A DNA stretch of 64,000 nt from Anaerobutyricum faecale (GCA_019119645.1 DWWR01000052.1:9414-73413), one strand, 5' to 3'. Positions 49,944 through 59,344 are shown, numbered from the stretch's first letter. Program-made: numbers and translations. The notes: a model not told the origin generated them from the sequence alone.

Positions 49944-52586
49944 ATGGCAACAGAGATGAATAAAACTTACAATCCGGCGGAGATTGAGGACAGACTCTAT
50001 CAGAAATGGCTGGATAAAAAATATTTCCATGCGGAAGTGGACCGCAGTAAAAAACCATTTACCATCGTGATGCCGCCGCCAAATATCACCGGTCAGCTTC
50101 ACATGGGACACGCCCTTGACAATACCCTGCAGGACATCCTGATTCGTTTTAAGAGGATGCAGGGTTACAACGCCCTCTGGCAGCCGGGTACCGACCATGC
50201 CAGTATCGCCACGGAGGTAAAGGTCATCAATGCCCTGAAAGAGGAGGGGATTGAGAAAGAGGATCTCGGAAGAGAAGGATTCTTAAAGAGGACCTGGGAG
50301 TGGAAGAAAGAGTACGGCGGACGGATTGTCAGCCAGCTGAAAAAGCTCGGCTCTTCCGCAGACTGGGACAGAGAGCGTTTTACTCTTGATGAAGGCTGTT
50401 CCAGAGCAGTACAGGAAGTTTTCATTCGTTTATATGAAAAAGGATATATTTACAGAGGTTCCAGAATCATTAACTGGTGTCCGGTCTGCCAGACATCCAT
50501 CTCCGATGCGGAGGTTGTGTATGAGGATCAGGCAGGATTTTTCTGGCACATCAATTATCCGATCGTGGGAACGGACCAGTGCATCGAGATCGCGACCACC
50601 CGTCCGGAGACCATGCTGGGCGATACAGCCATTGCCGTACATCCGGATGATGAGAGATATAAAGATCTGATCGGAAAGATGGTGCTGCTTCCGATCGTGA
50701 ACCGGGAGATCCCGATCGTGGCGGACACTTATGTGGATAAAGAATTTGGTACAGGTGCCGTTAAGATCACGCCGGCCCATGACCCTAACGATTTTGAGGT
50801 GGGACTGCGTCATAACCTGGAAGAGATCAATATCCTCAATGATGATGGCACCATCAATGAAAATGGCGGCAGATTTGCTGGCATGGACCGTTATGAGGCC
50901 AGAAAGGCCATTGTAAAAGAACTGGAAGAAGAAGGATATCTGGTAAAGGTAGAACCACATGACCATAACGTAGGTACCCATGACCGCTGTCATACCACCG
51001 TGGAGCCGATGGTGAAAAAACAGTGGTTTGTGCGCATGGATGAGCTGGCAAAACCGGCCATTGAGGCTGTAAAGAATGGCGATCTGCGCTTTGTGCCGGA
51101 ACATTTCGACCGGACATATCTGCACTGGCTGGAGAATATCCGCGACTGGTGTATTTCCAGACAGCTCTGGTGGGGACACCGGATTCCGGCGTACTACTGT
51201 GATGAATGCGGGGAGATCGTGGTTTCCAGAACCCAGCCGGATGTATGTCCGAAATGCGGATGCAGACATCTGACACAGGATGAGGATACTCTGGACACCT
51301 GGTTCAGTTCTGCTCTGTGGCCGTTCTCCACTCTGGGATGGCCGGAACAGACTGAAGACCTGGATTATTTCTATCCGACCGATGTATTGGTGACCGGTTA
51401 TGATATTATTTTCTTCTGGGTTATCCGTATGGTATTCTCCGGTTATGAGCACACTGGAAAGTGTCCGTTCCACGACGTGTTTATCCACGGACTGGTCCGG
51501 GATGAGCAGGGCCGGAAGATGAGCAAGTCTCTGGGCAACGGTATTGATCCTCTGGAAGTTATCGATCAGTATGGCGCCGACGCCCTGCGTCTTACCCTGG
51601 TGACAGGAAACGCGCCGGGCAATGACATGCGTTTCTCCGAGAAGAAGATCATCGCCAGCCGTAACTTTGCCAATAAAGTATGGAACGCTTCCCGTTTCAT
51701 GCTCATGAATATAGAAAAAGCAGACTTAAGTCAGGTGACTCCAGGTGATCTGACGCCGGCGGACAAGTGGATTCTTTCCAAAGCGAACACGCTGGTGAAA
51801 GAAGTTACCGATAACATGGAGAATTATGAACTGGGTATCGCTGTGGCGAAGCTTCACGACTTTATCTGGGAAGAATTCTGTGACTGGTATATCGAGATGG
51901 TAAAACCGAGATTATATAATGATGAGGATGCCACCAAGGCAGCGGCGCTCTATACCTTAAAGAGTGTGCTGACCATTGCCCTCAAGCTGCTTCATCCGTA
52001 TATGCCTTTCATTACCGAGGAAATCTTCTGCAGCATGCAGGATGAGGAAGAATCCATCATGGTATCCGACTGGCCGGTATTTAAGGAAGAGCTTGACTTC
52101 AAGGCAGAAGAAAATGAAGTGGAGATCATCAAAAATGCAGTCCGCAATATCCGTAACCTGCGGGCCGATATGAACGTGCCGCCGAGCAAAAAAGCGACCG
52201 TTTACGTGGTATCAGAAAAAGAAGGGATCCGCGATGTGTTTGAGAACTCCCGCGTCTTCTTTGCGACCCTGGCATATGCCAGTGAAGTCATTGTGCAGGC
52301 AGATAAAGCCGGCATTGCCGATGACGCGGTATCCACAGTGATTCCGGATGCAGTTATCTACATTCCGTTTGCGGAACTGGTGGACGTGGAGAAAGAGATC
52401 GCCCGTCTGGAAAAAGAAGCGAAACGTCTGGCCGGCGAGATCAAACGTGCCAGCGGTATGCTGAACAATGAGAAGTTTATCAGCAAGGCTCCGGCAGCCA
52501 AGGTGGAAGAAGAGAAGAAGAAGTTAGAGAAATATACAGCCATGGAGGCGCAGGTAAAAGAGCGGCTTTCTCAGCTGAAAAAATAA
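49944..52586 (+). CDS. valS: Valyl-tRNA synthetase
   Basis: An 880-aa class I synthetase. HIGH motif as HMGH in PPPNITGQLHMGHAL, KMSKS in GRKMSKSLGNGIDP, an editing domain around 190-340 (ATTRPETMLGDTA, GTGAVKITPAHDPNDFEVG), an anticodon-binding domain and the C-terminal coiled coil (ELVDVEKEIARLEKEAKRLAGEI) typical of ValRS. AGGAGG before the ATG. Confidence 0.98.
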   Translation: MATEMNKTYNPAEIEDRLYQKWLDKKYFHAEVDRSKKPFTIVMPPPNITGQLHMGHALDNTLQDILIRFKRMQGYNALWQPGTDHASIATEVKVINALKEEGIEKEDLGREGFLKRTWEWKKEYGGRIVSQLKKLGSSADWDRERFTLDEGCSRAVQEVFIRLYEKGYIYRGSRIINWCPVCQTSISDAEVVYEDQAGFFWHINYPIVGTDQCIEIATTRPETMLGDTAIAVHPDDERYKDLIGKMVLLPIVNREIPIVADTYVDKEFGTGAVKITPAHDPNDFEVGLRHNLEEINILNDDGTINENGGRFAGMDRYEARKAIVKELEEEGYLVKVEPHDHNVGTHDRCHTTVEPMVKKQWFVRMDELAKPAIEAVKNGDLRFVPEHFDRTYLHWLENIRDWCISRQLWWGHRIPAYYCDECGEIVVSRTQPDVCPKCGCRHLTQDEDTLDTWFSSALWPFSTLGWPEQTEDLDYFYPTDVLVTGYDIIFFWVIRMVFSGYEHTGKCPFHDVFIHGLVRDEQGRKMSKSLGNGIDPLEVIDQYGADALRLTLVTGNAPGNDMRFSEKKIIASRNFANKVWNASRFMLMNIEKADLSQVTPGDLTPADKWILSKANTLVKEVTDNMENYELGIAVAKLHDFIWEEFCDWYIEMVKPRLYNDEDATKAAALYTLKSVLTIALKLLHPYMPFITEEIFCSMQDEEESIMVSDWPVFKEELDFKAEENEVEIIKNAVRNIRNLRADMNVPPSKKATVYVVSEKEGIRDVFENSRVFFATLAYASEVIVQADKAGIADDAVSTVIPDAVIYIPFAELVDVEKEIARLEKEAKRLAGEIKRASGMLNNEKFISKAPAAKVEEEKKKLEKYTAMEAQVKERLSQLKK

Positions 52587-52657
52587 AGCATCGTCTTTCA
52601 GGCGATGAAGAGAACGGATTCCGGCTGTGCCGGAAAACAGGAGGCAGATATAGCAAT

Positions 52658-54028
52658 ATGACCATCGACGAGCTGGAACAGGAAATATCGTCGGTTCCCC
52701 GGTTTGGCGCCGGGGGAGGCCTCGATAATTTAAAAAAATATCTGGACATTTTAGGACACCCGGAGGAATCACTCCGGGTTATCCACGTGGCGGGAACCAA
52801 TGGAAAGGGTTCTGTCTGCGCTTTTCTGGAGTCCATTCTGCGGACTGCCGGTTACCGTACCGCTCTGTTTACTTCACCGCATCTGGTGCATATGAACGAA
52901 CGGTTCCGTGTTAATTTTGAAATGTGTTCCGACGAAGAACTCATAGAAGCCTGGGAGCTGGTGAAGGCGCTGCTGCCGGGGAACACGAGGCAGAGTGCGG
53001 CTGTCGGCAGCGGCCAGCTGCCAGGCTGCGGCGCGGAAGTGACAGAGTATTGTGAGGCATCCGGGGATCGGCAGCCGCTTACCTATTTTGAGATACTGTT
53101 TCTCATGAGCCTGCTGATCTTCTCCCAAAAAGATGTGGATTACTGCATCATGGAGACAGGACTTGGCGGACGGCTGGATGCCACGGTGCTGACCCATCCG
53201 GTGATTTCCGTGATCACATCCATCAGCCTCGACCATACGGAGCTGCTGGGCAACACCATCAGGGAGATCGCCGCTGAGAAGGCGGGAATCATAAAAGAAG
53301 GGGTTCCGGTGGTGGTTCTGGACGAGGACAACGGCGCTTTTTCTGTAATCAGAAAGAAAGCTGAAAGAAAAAATTCTCATATTTACAGAATTCGTTCTGA
53401 AAGAATAACATTTTTAAAAAAAACAGAGAATAACATTGATTTTTCCATCAATAGTAGTTATTATAAGGATAGTTCGCTGCGTATTACGGACACAGCGGAT
53501 TATCAGATATATAACGCCGCGTTGGCTGTTGTCACAGCCAGAGTGCTTCTGCCCGGCCTTTCGAGGGAGATGATTCAGAAAGGGCTTCTGGCAATGCAGT
53601 GGGAGGGACGGATGGAACAGGTTCTTCCCGGTGTGTACGTGGATGGTGCTCACAATCCTGGCGCGGTGGAACAGCTTTGCCGGACGATCACCCGGAAGGG
53701 AGGACGATGGCGGCTGCTGTTTGCTGTGTGCGGTGATAAGGATTACGATAGTATGATCCGGCTGCTGGGAGAGATTGCCTGGCAGAAGATTTATATTACC
53801 CGGGTGGAAGGCACAAGAGGTGCCGGCACCGCGGAGATCCTTGAGTGTTTCCGTCAGGTGACGGATGCGCCCTGTGAGGTATTTGACAGGACGGAGCAGG
53901 CGTTTGACGCTGCTTTGCATGATGAAGATAAGGAAGGACGCCTTTTATGTCTCGGATCCCTTTATCTGGTGGGAGAGATCAAGAGGCGCAAGACATACAT
54001 TTTGGAAAGTGAGGATTCCCATGATTGA
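52658..54028 (+). CDS. folC: Folylpolyglutamate / dihydrofolate synthase
   Basis: A 456-aa Mur-ligase-like enzyme that adds glutamate to folates (and may make dihydrofolate). GTNGKGSVCAFL P-loop near residue 47, TSPHLVHMNERF, YCIMETGLGGRLDATV, ITSISLDHTELLGNTIREIAAEKAGIIK, and DGAHNPGAVEQL. A stretch near 110-130 (SGQLPGCGAEVTEYCEASG) is a lineage-specific insertion. Follows valS by 71 bases with AGGAGG. Confidence 0.95.
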   Translation: MTIDELEQEISSVPRFGAGGGLDNLKKYLDILGHPEESLRVIHVAGTNGKGSVCAFLESILRTAGYRTALFTSPHLVHMNERFRVNFEMCSDEELIEAWELVKALLPGNTRQSAAVGSGQLPGCGAEVTEYCEASGDRQPLTYFEILFLMSLLIFSQKDVDYCIMETGLGGRLDATVLTHPVISVITSISLDHTELLGNTIREIAAEKAGIIKEGVPVVVLDEDNGAFSVIRKKAERKNSHIYRIRSERITFLKKTENNIDFSINSSYYKDSSLRITDTADYQIYNAALAVVTARVLLPGLSREMIQKGLLAMQWEGRMEQVLPGVYVDGAHNPGAVEQLCRTITRKGGRWRLLFAVCGDKDYDSMIRLLGEIAWQKIYITRVEGTRGAGTAEILECFRQVTDAPCEVFDRTEQAFDAALHDEDKEGRLLCLGSLYLVGEIKRRKTYILESEDSHD

Positions 54029-54173
54029 TTTTAATCTTGAGCTTAAAAAGTTTAAACCGGCTGTAGGCGTGGAAGTAGGAGAGGATAATCTGTTCGACGA
54101 CGATATCAAGGATATCACCGATCTGGTGGAGGAAATGGTAAAAGAACAGCGCAGCAATAAAAACGAGAAATAG
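54021..54173 (+). CDS. 50-aa acidic protein, translationally coupled to folC
   Basis: Starts MIDFNLELKKFKPAVGVEVG and continues with an acidic segment (EDNLFDDDIKDITDLVEEM). Its ATG lies inside the last codons of folC (eight-base overlap) with GTGAGGA upstream, so coupling is likely. It is soluble, with no known motif. Confidence 0.6.
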   Translation: MIDFNLELKKFKPAVGVEVGEDNLFDDDIKDITDLVEEMVKEQRSNKNEK

Positions 54174-54220
54174 TTTTCCCGTCAGTTCACAATAGTTTAC
54201 AGTGTGTAGGAGGAAGTCAC

Positions 54221-55861
54221 ATGAAATGTGTAAAATGCGGCCGTACGGTGGGGGCTGATGGGTTCTGTACCAGCTGCGGTTTTGATAATAAGCATGTTGC
54301 GAAGGCGTGTAATACAGCCAATTATTACTATAATATAGGTTTGGAAAAGGTGGAGATGCGTGATCTGAGCGGTGCGGTGACACAGCTTAAGAAGGCGCTC
54401 ACCTACAATAAAGAGCATAAGGACGCCCGGAATCTGCTGGGTCTTGTTTATTATGAGATGGGCGAGGGCGGAAAAGCATATATCCAGTGGAAGATCAGCG
54501 CAAAACTGAATTCCGTGGAGGAGAATGCCGCCAACAAGTACATCAAACAGATGGAAGAACACCCGGCGGTGTTTGAGGAGATCAATGAGACGGCCAAGAA
54601 GTTTAATCAGGCATTGGTTTACGCCAAGCAGGGCAGCGATGATCTGGCGATGATCCAGATCAAGAAGGTGTTGAGCATTACGCCGAACTTTGTCCGCGGT
54701 CATCTTTTATTTGCGCTGCTTCACATGCGGGCAGGCGATAACGCAGCTGCCAAGGTAGATCTGAACAATGCTCTGGCAGTGGATAATTACAATACTACGG
54801 CCAGACGGTTCCTCATGGAGATCGGGGAGAATCCGATGGCGGCAGCAGAGACTGTGCCGGCGGAGAATCTGAAGCCGGATAATGAGAATCTTAAGAATGT
54901 CCGTCCGGTTGATCACTATGAAGATCCAAGTAAAGAGACCTGGAAGCAGTTTGTTTACATGCTCATCGGACTGGCGATCGGCGTGGTAGCCATGTTTGTT
55001 CTGGTCATCCCGAGTGTCCGTGCCGGCGTCAGTGTGGATTATAACAATCTCAAGAAAGAGTACAATGAGACTGTCTCCCAGAAAGACGGCGAGATCAGCC
55101 AGCTGCAGAGCGACAAGGATTCTCTGGAGAGCGATAACGAAGATCTGACCGAGCGTCTCAGCGTCTATGAGGGCAGCGACGGCGAGGACAGCATGTATGA
55201 TTCTCTGATCAAGGCAAGCCAGGCTTACTCAGATAATGACTATGTGGAATGTGCAGAGGAACTTTCCAATATCAAGGAGAGTGCTCTTCCATCTAAAACA
55301 GCGAAGGATCTGTATAATTCCATGAAGGAAGATGCATATTCACAGGCTTCCAGCCAGCTGTATGCAAGCGGGGAGAATTTATATAATACGTATAAATATG
55401 ACGAGGCGCTGGATGATTTGAAAGCAGCGTATAAATACAGCGATAACGATTATGAGATCCTTTATCGTCTGGCCATGTGCTATAAGCAGCTTGACAAAAT
55501 GGATAAGGCAAAACCATACTTTTATGATATCATCAATAATTCCGGTGATGACAGTTTGATCCGTGATGCGGCGAATAAAGGTTTGGACATGCTGGTGGAT
55601 GAAGCTAAGAAAGCTGCCGCAGAATATGCCAAGAAGAATGGTGACGACACCGAAGATGCCGATGAGACATCAACAGAGTCTAAAAAGAATACCAGCAGCA
55701 AGAGCAGTTCTGATGATGCTGATGACGAGACTACAGAGGATGAGGACAGCAGCACGACGAAGAAAAGCAGTACCAGCAGCACAACGAAAAAGAGCAGTAC
55801 CAGCAGCACAACAAAGAAGAGCAGCACTACTCAGAGCAGCGATGACGAAGAGAATGACTAA
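54221..55861 (+). CDS. Zinc-ribbon, TPR and single-membrane-segment protein
   Basis: A 546-aa protein of unusual architecture. An N-terminal zinc ribbon (CVKC at 3-6, CTSC at 16-19), TPR repeats (about 30-200: NIGLEKVEMRDLSGAVTQLKKAL), one membrane segment (about 243-265), a coiled coil (about 275-312), a second set of TPR-like repeats outside (about 325-470), and a Ser/Thr/Lys low-complexity tail with SSTSSTTKK repeats. It may link a cytoplasmic partner to the envelope. Unknown function. AGGAGG precedes the ATG. Confidence 0.75.
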   Translation: MKCVKCGRTVGADGFCTSCGFDNKHVAKACNTANYYYNIGLEKVEMRDLSGAVTQLKKALTYNKEHKDARNLLGLVYYEMGEGGKAYIQWKISAKLNSVEENAANKYIKQMEEHPAVFEEINETAKKFNQALVYAKQGSDDLAMIQIKKVLSITPNFVRGHLLFALLHMRAGDNAAAKVDLNNALAVDNYNTTARRFLMEIGENPMAAAETVPAENLKPDNENLKNVRPVDHYEDPSKETWKQFVYMLIGLAIGVVAMFVLVIPSVRAGVSVDYNNLKKEYNETVSQKDGEISQLQSDKDSLESDNEDLTERLSVYEGSDGEDSMYDSLIKASQAYSDNDYVECAEELSNIKESALPSKTAKDLYNSMKEDAYSQASSQLYASGENLYNTYKYDEALDDLKAAYKYSDNDYEILYRLAMCYKQLDKMDKAKPYFYDIINNSGDDSLIRDAANKGLDMLVDEAKKAAAEYAKKNGDDTEDADETSTESKKNTSSKSSSDDADDETTEDEDSSTTKKSSTSSTTKKSSTSSTTKKSSTTQSSDDEEND

Positions 55862-55930
55862 ATATCTGTAATGGACAAAAGGATCCGTGATTTACAGAGA
55901 AGAATAATAGAATATTTTACAAAGAATAAA

Positions 55931-55966
55931 AATAAGTTCGACAGGATTTGTCGGACTTATTTTTTT
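55931..55966 (+). terminator. Terminator after the zinc-ribbon/TPR gene
   Basis: AATAAGTTCGACA (55931-55943) pairs with TGTCGGACTTATT with one G-T pair, then T-run. Confidence 0.85.
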
Positions 55967-56044
55967 GTTTTCGTTATGATGTCTGAGAAAAGGGATTTCT
56001 GCCACGGCAGAAAAACTGAAAATCAGAGGAACAGGAGTGAGAGA

Positions 56045-56380
56045 ATGAAATATTGTCATGTAAAGAACCAGTGTCTGGTGATTCGTCTCCCGGGAGAGAT
56101 CGATCACTGTCAGGCGGAAGATATCCGGCAGGAATGTGAGATGATGTTCCTGAAGGCCTGCGTGCGGGACGTGATTTTTGATTTCACCGGCACCAATTTT
56201 ATGGACAGCTCCGGCATCGGGCTGATTCTCGGGCGGCTTCGTCAGGTACAGCCCATGGAAGGGAGAGTCTTTCTGTTCGGAGGCAGTCCATCTATGGAGA
56301 AAATGTGGAAAATGTCCGGTATTCTCGGAAAAGTGACAGTATTAAATACCATTGAAGAAATGAAGGAGGTCTATGAATGA
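56045..56380 (+). CDS. spoIIAA: Anti-sigma-F factor antagonist SpoIIAA
   Basis: A 111-aa STAS protein. The phosphoryl-accepting Ser lies in FMDSSGIGLILGR. When dephosphorylated by SpoIIE it captures SpoIIAB and frees SigF in the forespore. Gene order spoIIAA-AB-sigF is standard. Upstream AGGGATT (55991) and GAAAAA (56010) could be a SigH promoter, but the match is weak. Confidence 0.96.
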   Translation: MKYCHVKNQCLVIRLPGEIDHCQAEDIRQECEMMFLKACVRDVIFDFTGTNFMDSSGIGLILGRLRQVQPMEGRVFLFGGSPSMEKMWKMSGILGKVTVLNTIEEMKEVYE

Positions 56381-56838
56381 AAGAGAGCATAAACGGCACC
56401 AACCGGGTGGAGATGACATTTCAGAATTTTCCCGAGAATGAGAGGATTGGCAGGACATTGGCGGCGGCTTTTGCGGCAGTGCTGAATCCAACCATGGAAG
56501 AACTGTCAGATTTTAAGACAGCGGTATCGGAGGCGGTCACCAACGCCATTATTCACGCTTATCCGGAGTCCCGGGGAGACATCGTTATGGTCATGGAGCG
56601 TGTGGAAAATACGGTGACCGTACATATCCGGGATTTCGGGGTGGGGATCGAGGATGTGGAGAAATCCATGGAGCCCCTTTACACGACGCTGAAAAACGGG
56701 GAGCGTTCCGGGATGGGATTTACCTTTATGGAGGCTTTCACCGATCACGTGGAAGTGGAAAGTGAACCGGGGAAGGGAACCAGTGTTTCATTGACGAAAA
56801 AAATGGGAGGAGAGAAGTGGAACATACCTGTGAATTGA
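56377..56838 (+). CDS. spoIIAB: Anti-sigma-F factor SpoIIAB
   Basis: A 153-aa GHKL-type kinase that binds SigF and phosphorylates SpoIIAA. N-box EAVTNAIIHAYPE, G1 IRDFGVGIEDVEKSM, G2 RSGMGFTFMEAF. ATGA overlap with spoIIAA and a 22-base overlap with sigF keep the products in proportion. Confidence 0.96.
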   Translation: MKESINGTNRVEMTFQNFPENERIGRTLAAAFAAVLNPTMEELSDFKTAVSEAVTNAIIHAYPESRGDIVMVMERVENTVTVHIRDFGVGIEDVEKSMEPLYTTLKNGERSGMGFTFMEAFTDHVEVESEPGKGTSVSLTKKMGGEKWNIPVN

Positions 56839-57527
56839 TCAGACAGGCAAAAGAAGGAAATATGGAAGCACGTTCCCGGCTGGTGGAAGAAAATGTCGGG
56901 CTGATCTGGAGCGTTGTCCGGCGGTTCCAGGGGAGAGGCTGTGACAGCGAAGACTTATTTCAGATTGGCAGCATCGGTCTGCTGAAATGCATTGATCATT
57001 TCGATCTCAGCAGAGAAGTGAAGTTTTCCACCTATGCGGTTCCCCTGATCATGGGAGAGATTAAACGGTTTCTGCGGGACGACGGCATGGTGAAGGTCAG
57101 CCGCAGTTTAAAGGAAATCAATTATAAAGTAAAAAAAGAAACGGAAATATACCAGAAAGAACATCACCGGGAGCCAACCCTGGAGGAGATTTCCGTGACC
57201 CTGCAGATTGACGAGGCGGATATTTTGATGGCCATGGAGTCCGGGCAGGAAATCAGTTCCCTTCATCAGGTCATCTATCAGAGCGATGGCGATGAGATTC
57301 ATCTGGAGGATAAAATTGAACAGCAGAACGACGAAATTGAGGAGGCAGTCAACCGGATGTACATTTCCCAGCTGCTCAATCATCTGGAAGAAAAGGAGAA
57401 GACGCTCATTGAGCTGCGGTATTTTGAGAATAAGACCCAGTCGGCCGTGGCGGAGATTCTCGGCATCTCCCAGGTGCAGGTGTCCCGGCTGGAAAAAAAG
57501 ATACTGGAAAAGCTCCGGAATGTATGA
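56817..57527 (+). CDS. sigF: Sporulation sigma factor SigF
   Basis: A 236-aa sigma-70 family factor, the first forespore-specific sigma. Region 2 has DLFQIGSIGLLKCIDHFD and FSTYAVPLIMGEIKRFLRDDG; region 4 ends ELRYFENKTQSAVAEILGISQVQVSRLEKKIL. It starts with GTG at 56817 after GGGAGGAGAG. A 21-codon frame beginning in its last codons (57520-57585) has no ribosome site and is not counted as a gene. Confidence 0.96.
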   Translation: MEHTCELIRQAKEGNMEARSRLVEENVGLIWSVVRRFQGRGCDSEDLFQIGSIGLLKCIDHFDLSREVKFSTYAVPLIMGEIKRFLRDDGMVKVSRSLKEINYKVKKETEIYQKEHHREPTLEEISVTLQIDEADILMAMESGQEISSLHQVIYQSDGDEIHLEDKIEQQNDEIEEAVNRMYISQLLNHLEEKEKTLIELRYFENKTQSAVAEILGISQVQVSRLEKKILEKLRNV

Positions 57528-57578
57528 TCCGGAACATGCAGAGAAGCTGGCGGAACAAATGCAGTCCATGCGTTATGA

Positions 57579-57608
57579 TGTATAATTTCCGTCGTCCGGC
57601 ACATACTT
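57579..57608 (+). promoter_or_regulatory. SigG/SigF-type promoter of the spoVA genes
   Basis: TGTATA (57579-57584), 17 bases, CATACTT (57602-57608), close to the SigG consensus (TGMATA, CATACTA). It fits the known forespore expression of spoVA. Confidence 0.65.
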
Positions 57609-57681
57609 TTCCTGTCTCAAAAAACCAGTATGATCCATTTTAACCGGATGATACCCAGGAAGCAGAAACAGGAGGGAAAAG

Positions 57682-58323
57682 ATGGAAAGACCGGTCATTT
57701 ATCTGCATGCGGAGCAGAGTTATTTTCTCAATGACCCGAAGGTGAGGATCAAGGATGTCTGTTCCGTATACTGCAAAGACAGCAATCTTCAGAATAAAAT
57801 CAATTGTATCGAAGTATATAAATTTAAAGAAAAGGAGGATGGGAGAGCGTTTATGTCCATCCTTGTTTTGGTACAGGCCATTTCTGAGGAAATCCCGGAC
57901 GGAGAAATCAAAAATATGGGAGAGGAGGACTTTGTCATCTACTACAGGAATCCGCAGAAGCAGCCGTCCCGCTGGCTGCAGAGAGGGAAAATTGCCCTGA
58001 TCTGTGTCACCTGTTTTCTCGGTATGGGAATTTCGATTATGGGGTATAACAATGATGTGGATATGAGTCGGGTATTTTCCCAGCTGTATGAAACATTTCT
58101 GGGAATCAGACCAACGGGCGCGACTTTTATAGAACTTTTTTATTCCATCGGGCTGACGCTGGGCGTCTTTTTGTTCTTTAATCACACGCCCGGCAAGAAA
58201 GTGACCAACGAGCCGACGCCCATTCAGGTGCAGATGCGTCTGTACGAGCGGGATGTGAACCAGACATTTCTTCTGGGAGCGTCCAGAAAAGGAGAAGAAC
58301 TGGATGTCAGCAATAATGATTAA
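57682..58323 (+). CDS. spoVAA: Stage V sporulation protein AA
   Basis: A 213-aa membrane protein with a soluble N-terminal half (VIYLHAEQSYFLNDPKVRIKD, first 110 residues) and two membrane segments (about 110-130 and 150-170). It is part of the SpoVA complex that moves calcium-dipicolinate into the forespore. It overlaps spoVAB by 20 bases. Confidence 0.9.
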   Translation: MERPVIYLHAEQSYFLNDPKVRIKDVCSVYCKDSNLQNKINCIEVYKFKEKEDGRAFMSILVLVQAISEEIPDGEIKNMGEEDFVIYYRNPQKQPSRWLQRGKIALICVTCFLGMGISIMGYNNDVDMSRVFSQLYETFLGIRPTGATFIELFYSIGLTLGVFLFFNHTPGKKVTNEPTPIQVQMRLYERDVNQTFLLGASRKGEELDVSNND

Positions 58324-58738
58324 AGGGATTTTGGCGTGGATCGCCCTGGCAGCGGGATTTGCCACCGCAGGAGGTTTTGTGGCTTTTATCAGTCTCATAG
58401 GAATCGTTCCGAGGCTTTCCGCCATCACCAAAACCGCGTCTCATATTCCTCTCTATGAGACGAGCCTGGCTCTGGGTCTGATATCTATGAATCTGATTTC
58501 TCTGTATGCGGTGGACCTGTCCTGGCTTCCCCATGTGATAGCTTCGGTCATTGTAGATGCGGGAGGACTGTTCACAGGGATTTTTGTGGGATGTCTGGCC
58601 GGCGCTCTGGCGGAAGTGATCAATATCGTGCCGATCTTGTCCAGAAGGACCCGGCTGCGAAAAGGATTTCCTTATTTTATCAAGGCGGCGGCCATCGGAA
58701 AATGCGTGGGCAGCTTCCTGCAATTTTACATTTTCTGA
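58304..58738 (+). CDS. spoVAB: Stage V sporulation protein AB
   Basis: A 144-aa protein with four hydrophobic segments; AAGFATAGGFVAFISLIGIVPRL and LFTGIFVGCLAGALAEVINI are the SpoVAB hallmarks. Encoded between AA and AC as in Bacillus and Lachnospiraceae. Confidence 0.92.
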   Translation: MSAIMIKGILAWIALAAGFATAGGFVAFISLIGIVPRLSAITKTASHIPLYETSLALGLISMNLISLYAVDLSWLPHVIASVIVDAGGLFTGIFVGCLAGALAEVINIVPILSRRTRLRKGFPYFIKAAAIGKCVGSFLQFYIF

Positions 58739-58751
58739 AAGGAGAGACAAA

Positions 58752-59213
58752 ATGAAAAAAGAACCAACGACACAGGAATACGCAGATCAGGTCAAACAGA
58801 TGACCCCAAAATTCAGTTCCTTTACCAACTGCTGGCATGCTTTTGTGTCAGGGGGAGCCATCTGCCTGCTGGGGGAAATCATCCATCAGGTGACCGTGCG
58901 CCAGTTTCACATGAGTCAGGAGAATGCGTTGATCACTGTCAGCGTCAGCCTTATCCTGCTCAGCGTCCTATTGACCGGACTGCAGTGGTTCGCGCCATTG
59001 GCCAAATGGTGCGGGGCAGGAACTCTGGTCCCGATCACCGGCTTTGCCAACTCAGTGGCGTCTCCGGCCATCGAATACCAGTCAGAAGGACAGGTCTTCG
59101 GTATCGGCGTCAAAATCTTTACGATCGCCGGACCTGTGATATTGTACGGGATCTTTTCCAGCTGGATTGTGGGATTCATTTACTGGCTTTGCAAATGCGC
59201 CGGATGGCTGTGA
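58752..59213 (+). CDS. spoVAC: Stage V sporulation protein AC
   Basis: A 153-aa membrane protein, a mechanosensitive component of the dipicolinate channel. Typical are FTNCWHAFVSGGAICLLGEI, GTLVPITGFANSVASPAIEYQSEGQVFGIG and TIAGPVILYGI. spoVAD and spoVAE, which normally follow, are absent here. Confidence 0.94.
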   Translation: MKKEPTTQEYADQVKQMTPKFSSFTNCWHAFVSGGAICLLGEIIHQVTVRQFHMSQENALITVSVSLILLSVLLTGLQWFAPLAKWCGAGTLVPITGFANSVASPAIEYQSEGQVFGIGVKIFTIAGPVILYGIFSSWIVGFIYWLCKCAGWL

Positions 59214-59247
59214 AACTGCGGCGCCGCCGAGCGATGACGAAATGCGG

Positions 59248-59344
59248 GCAGCGAGGCTGGAGAACCGATGACGGAATGTGAGCAGCGAGGTGGAGAACCG
59301 ATGACGGAATGTGAGCAGCGAGGTAGAGAACCGATGACGGAATA
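59248..59344. repeat. Tandem repeat of 33-34 bases, three copies
   Basis: The unit starts GCAGCGAGG and ends CCGATGACGGAAT, at 59248, 59282 and 59315, with a degenerate partial copy before it. Copies are contiguous and non-coding, directly after spoVAC. Confidence 0.85.

Noticed and set aside
50430..51488. 352-codon open frame on the minus strand inside valS
   Set aside because: Antisense shadow of a strongly conserved synthetase gene.
57520..57585. 21-codon frame starting within the end of sigF
   Set aside because: No ribosome site of its own; kept only as a note.
59248..59344. CRISPR array
   Set aside because: Units are contiguous, with no unique spacers, only three copies and no cas genes.
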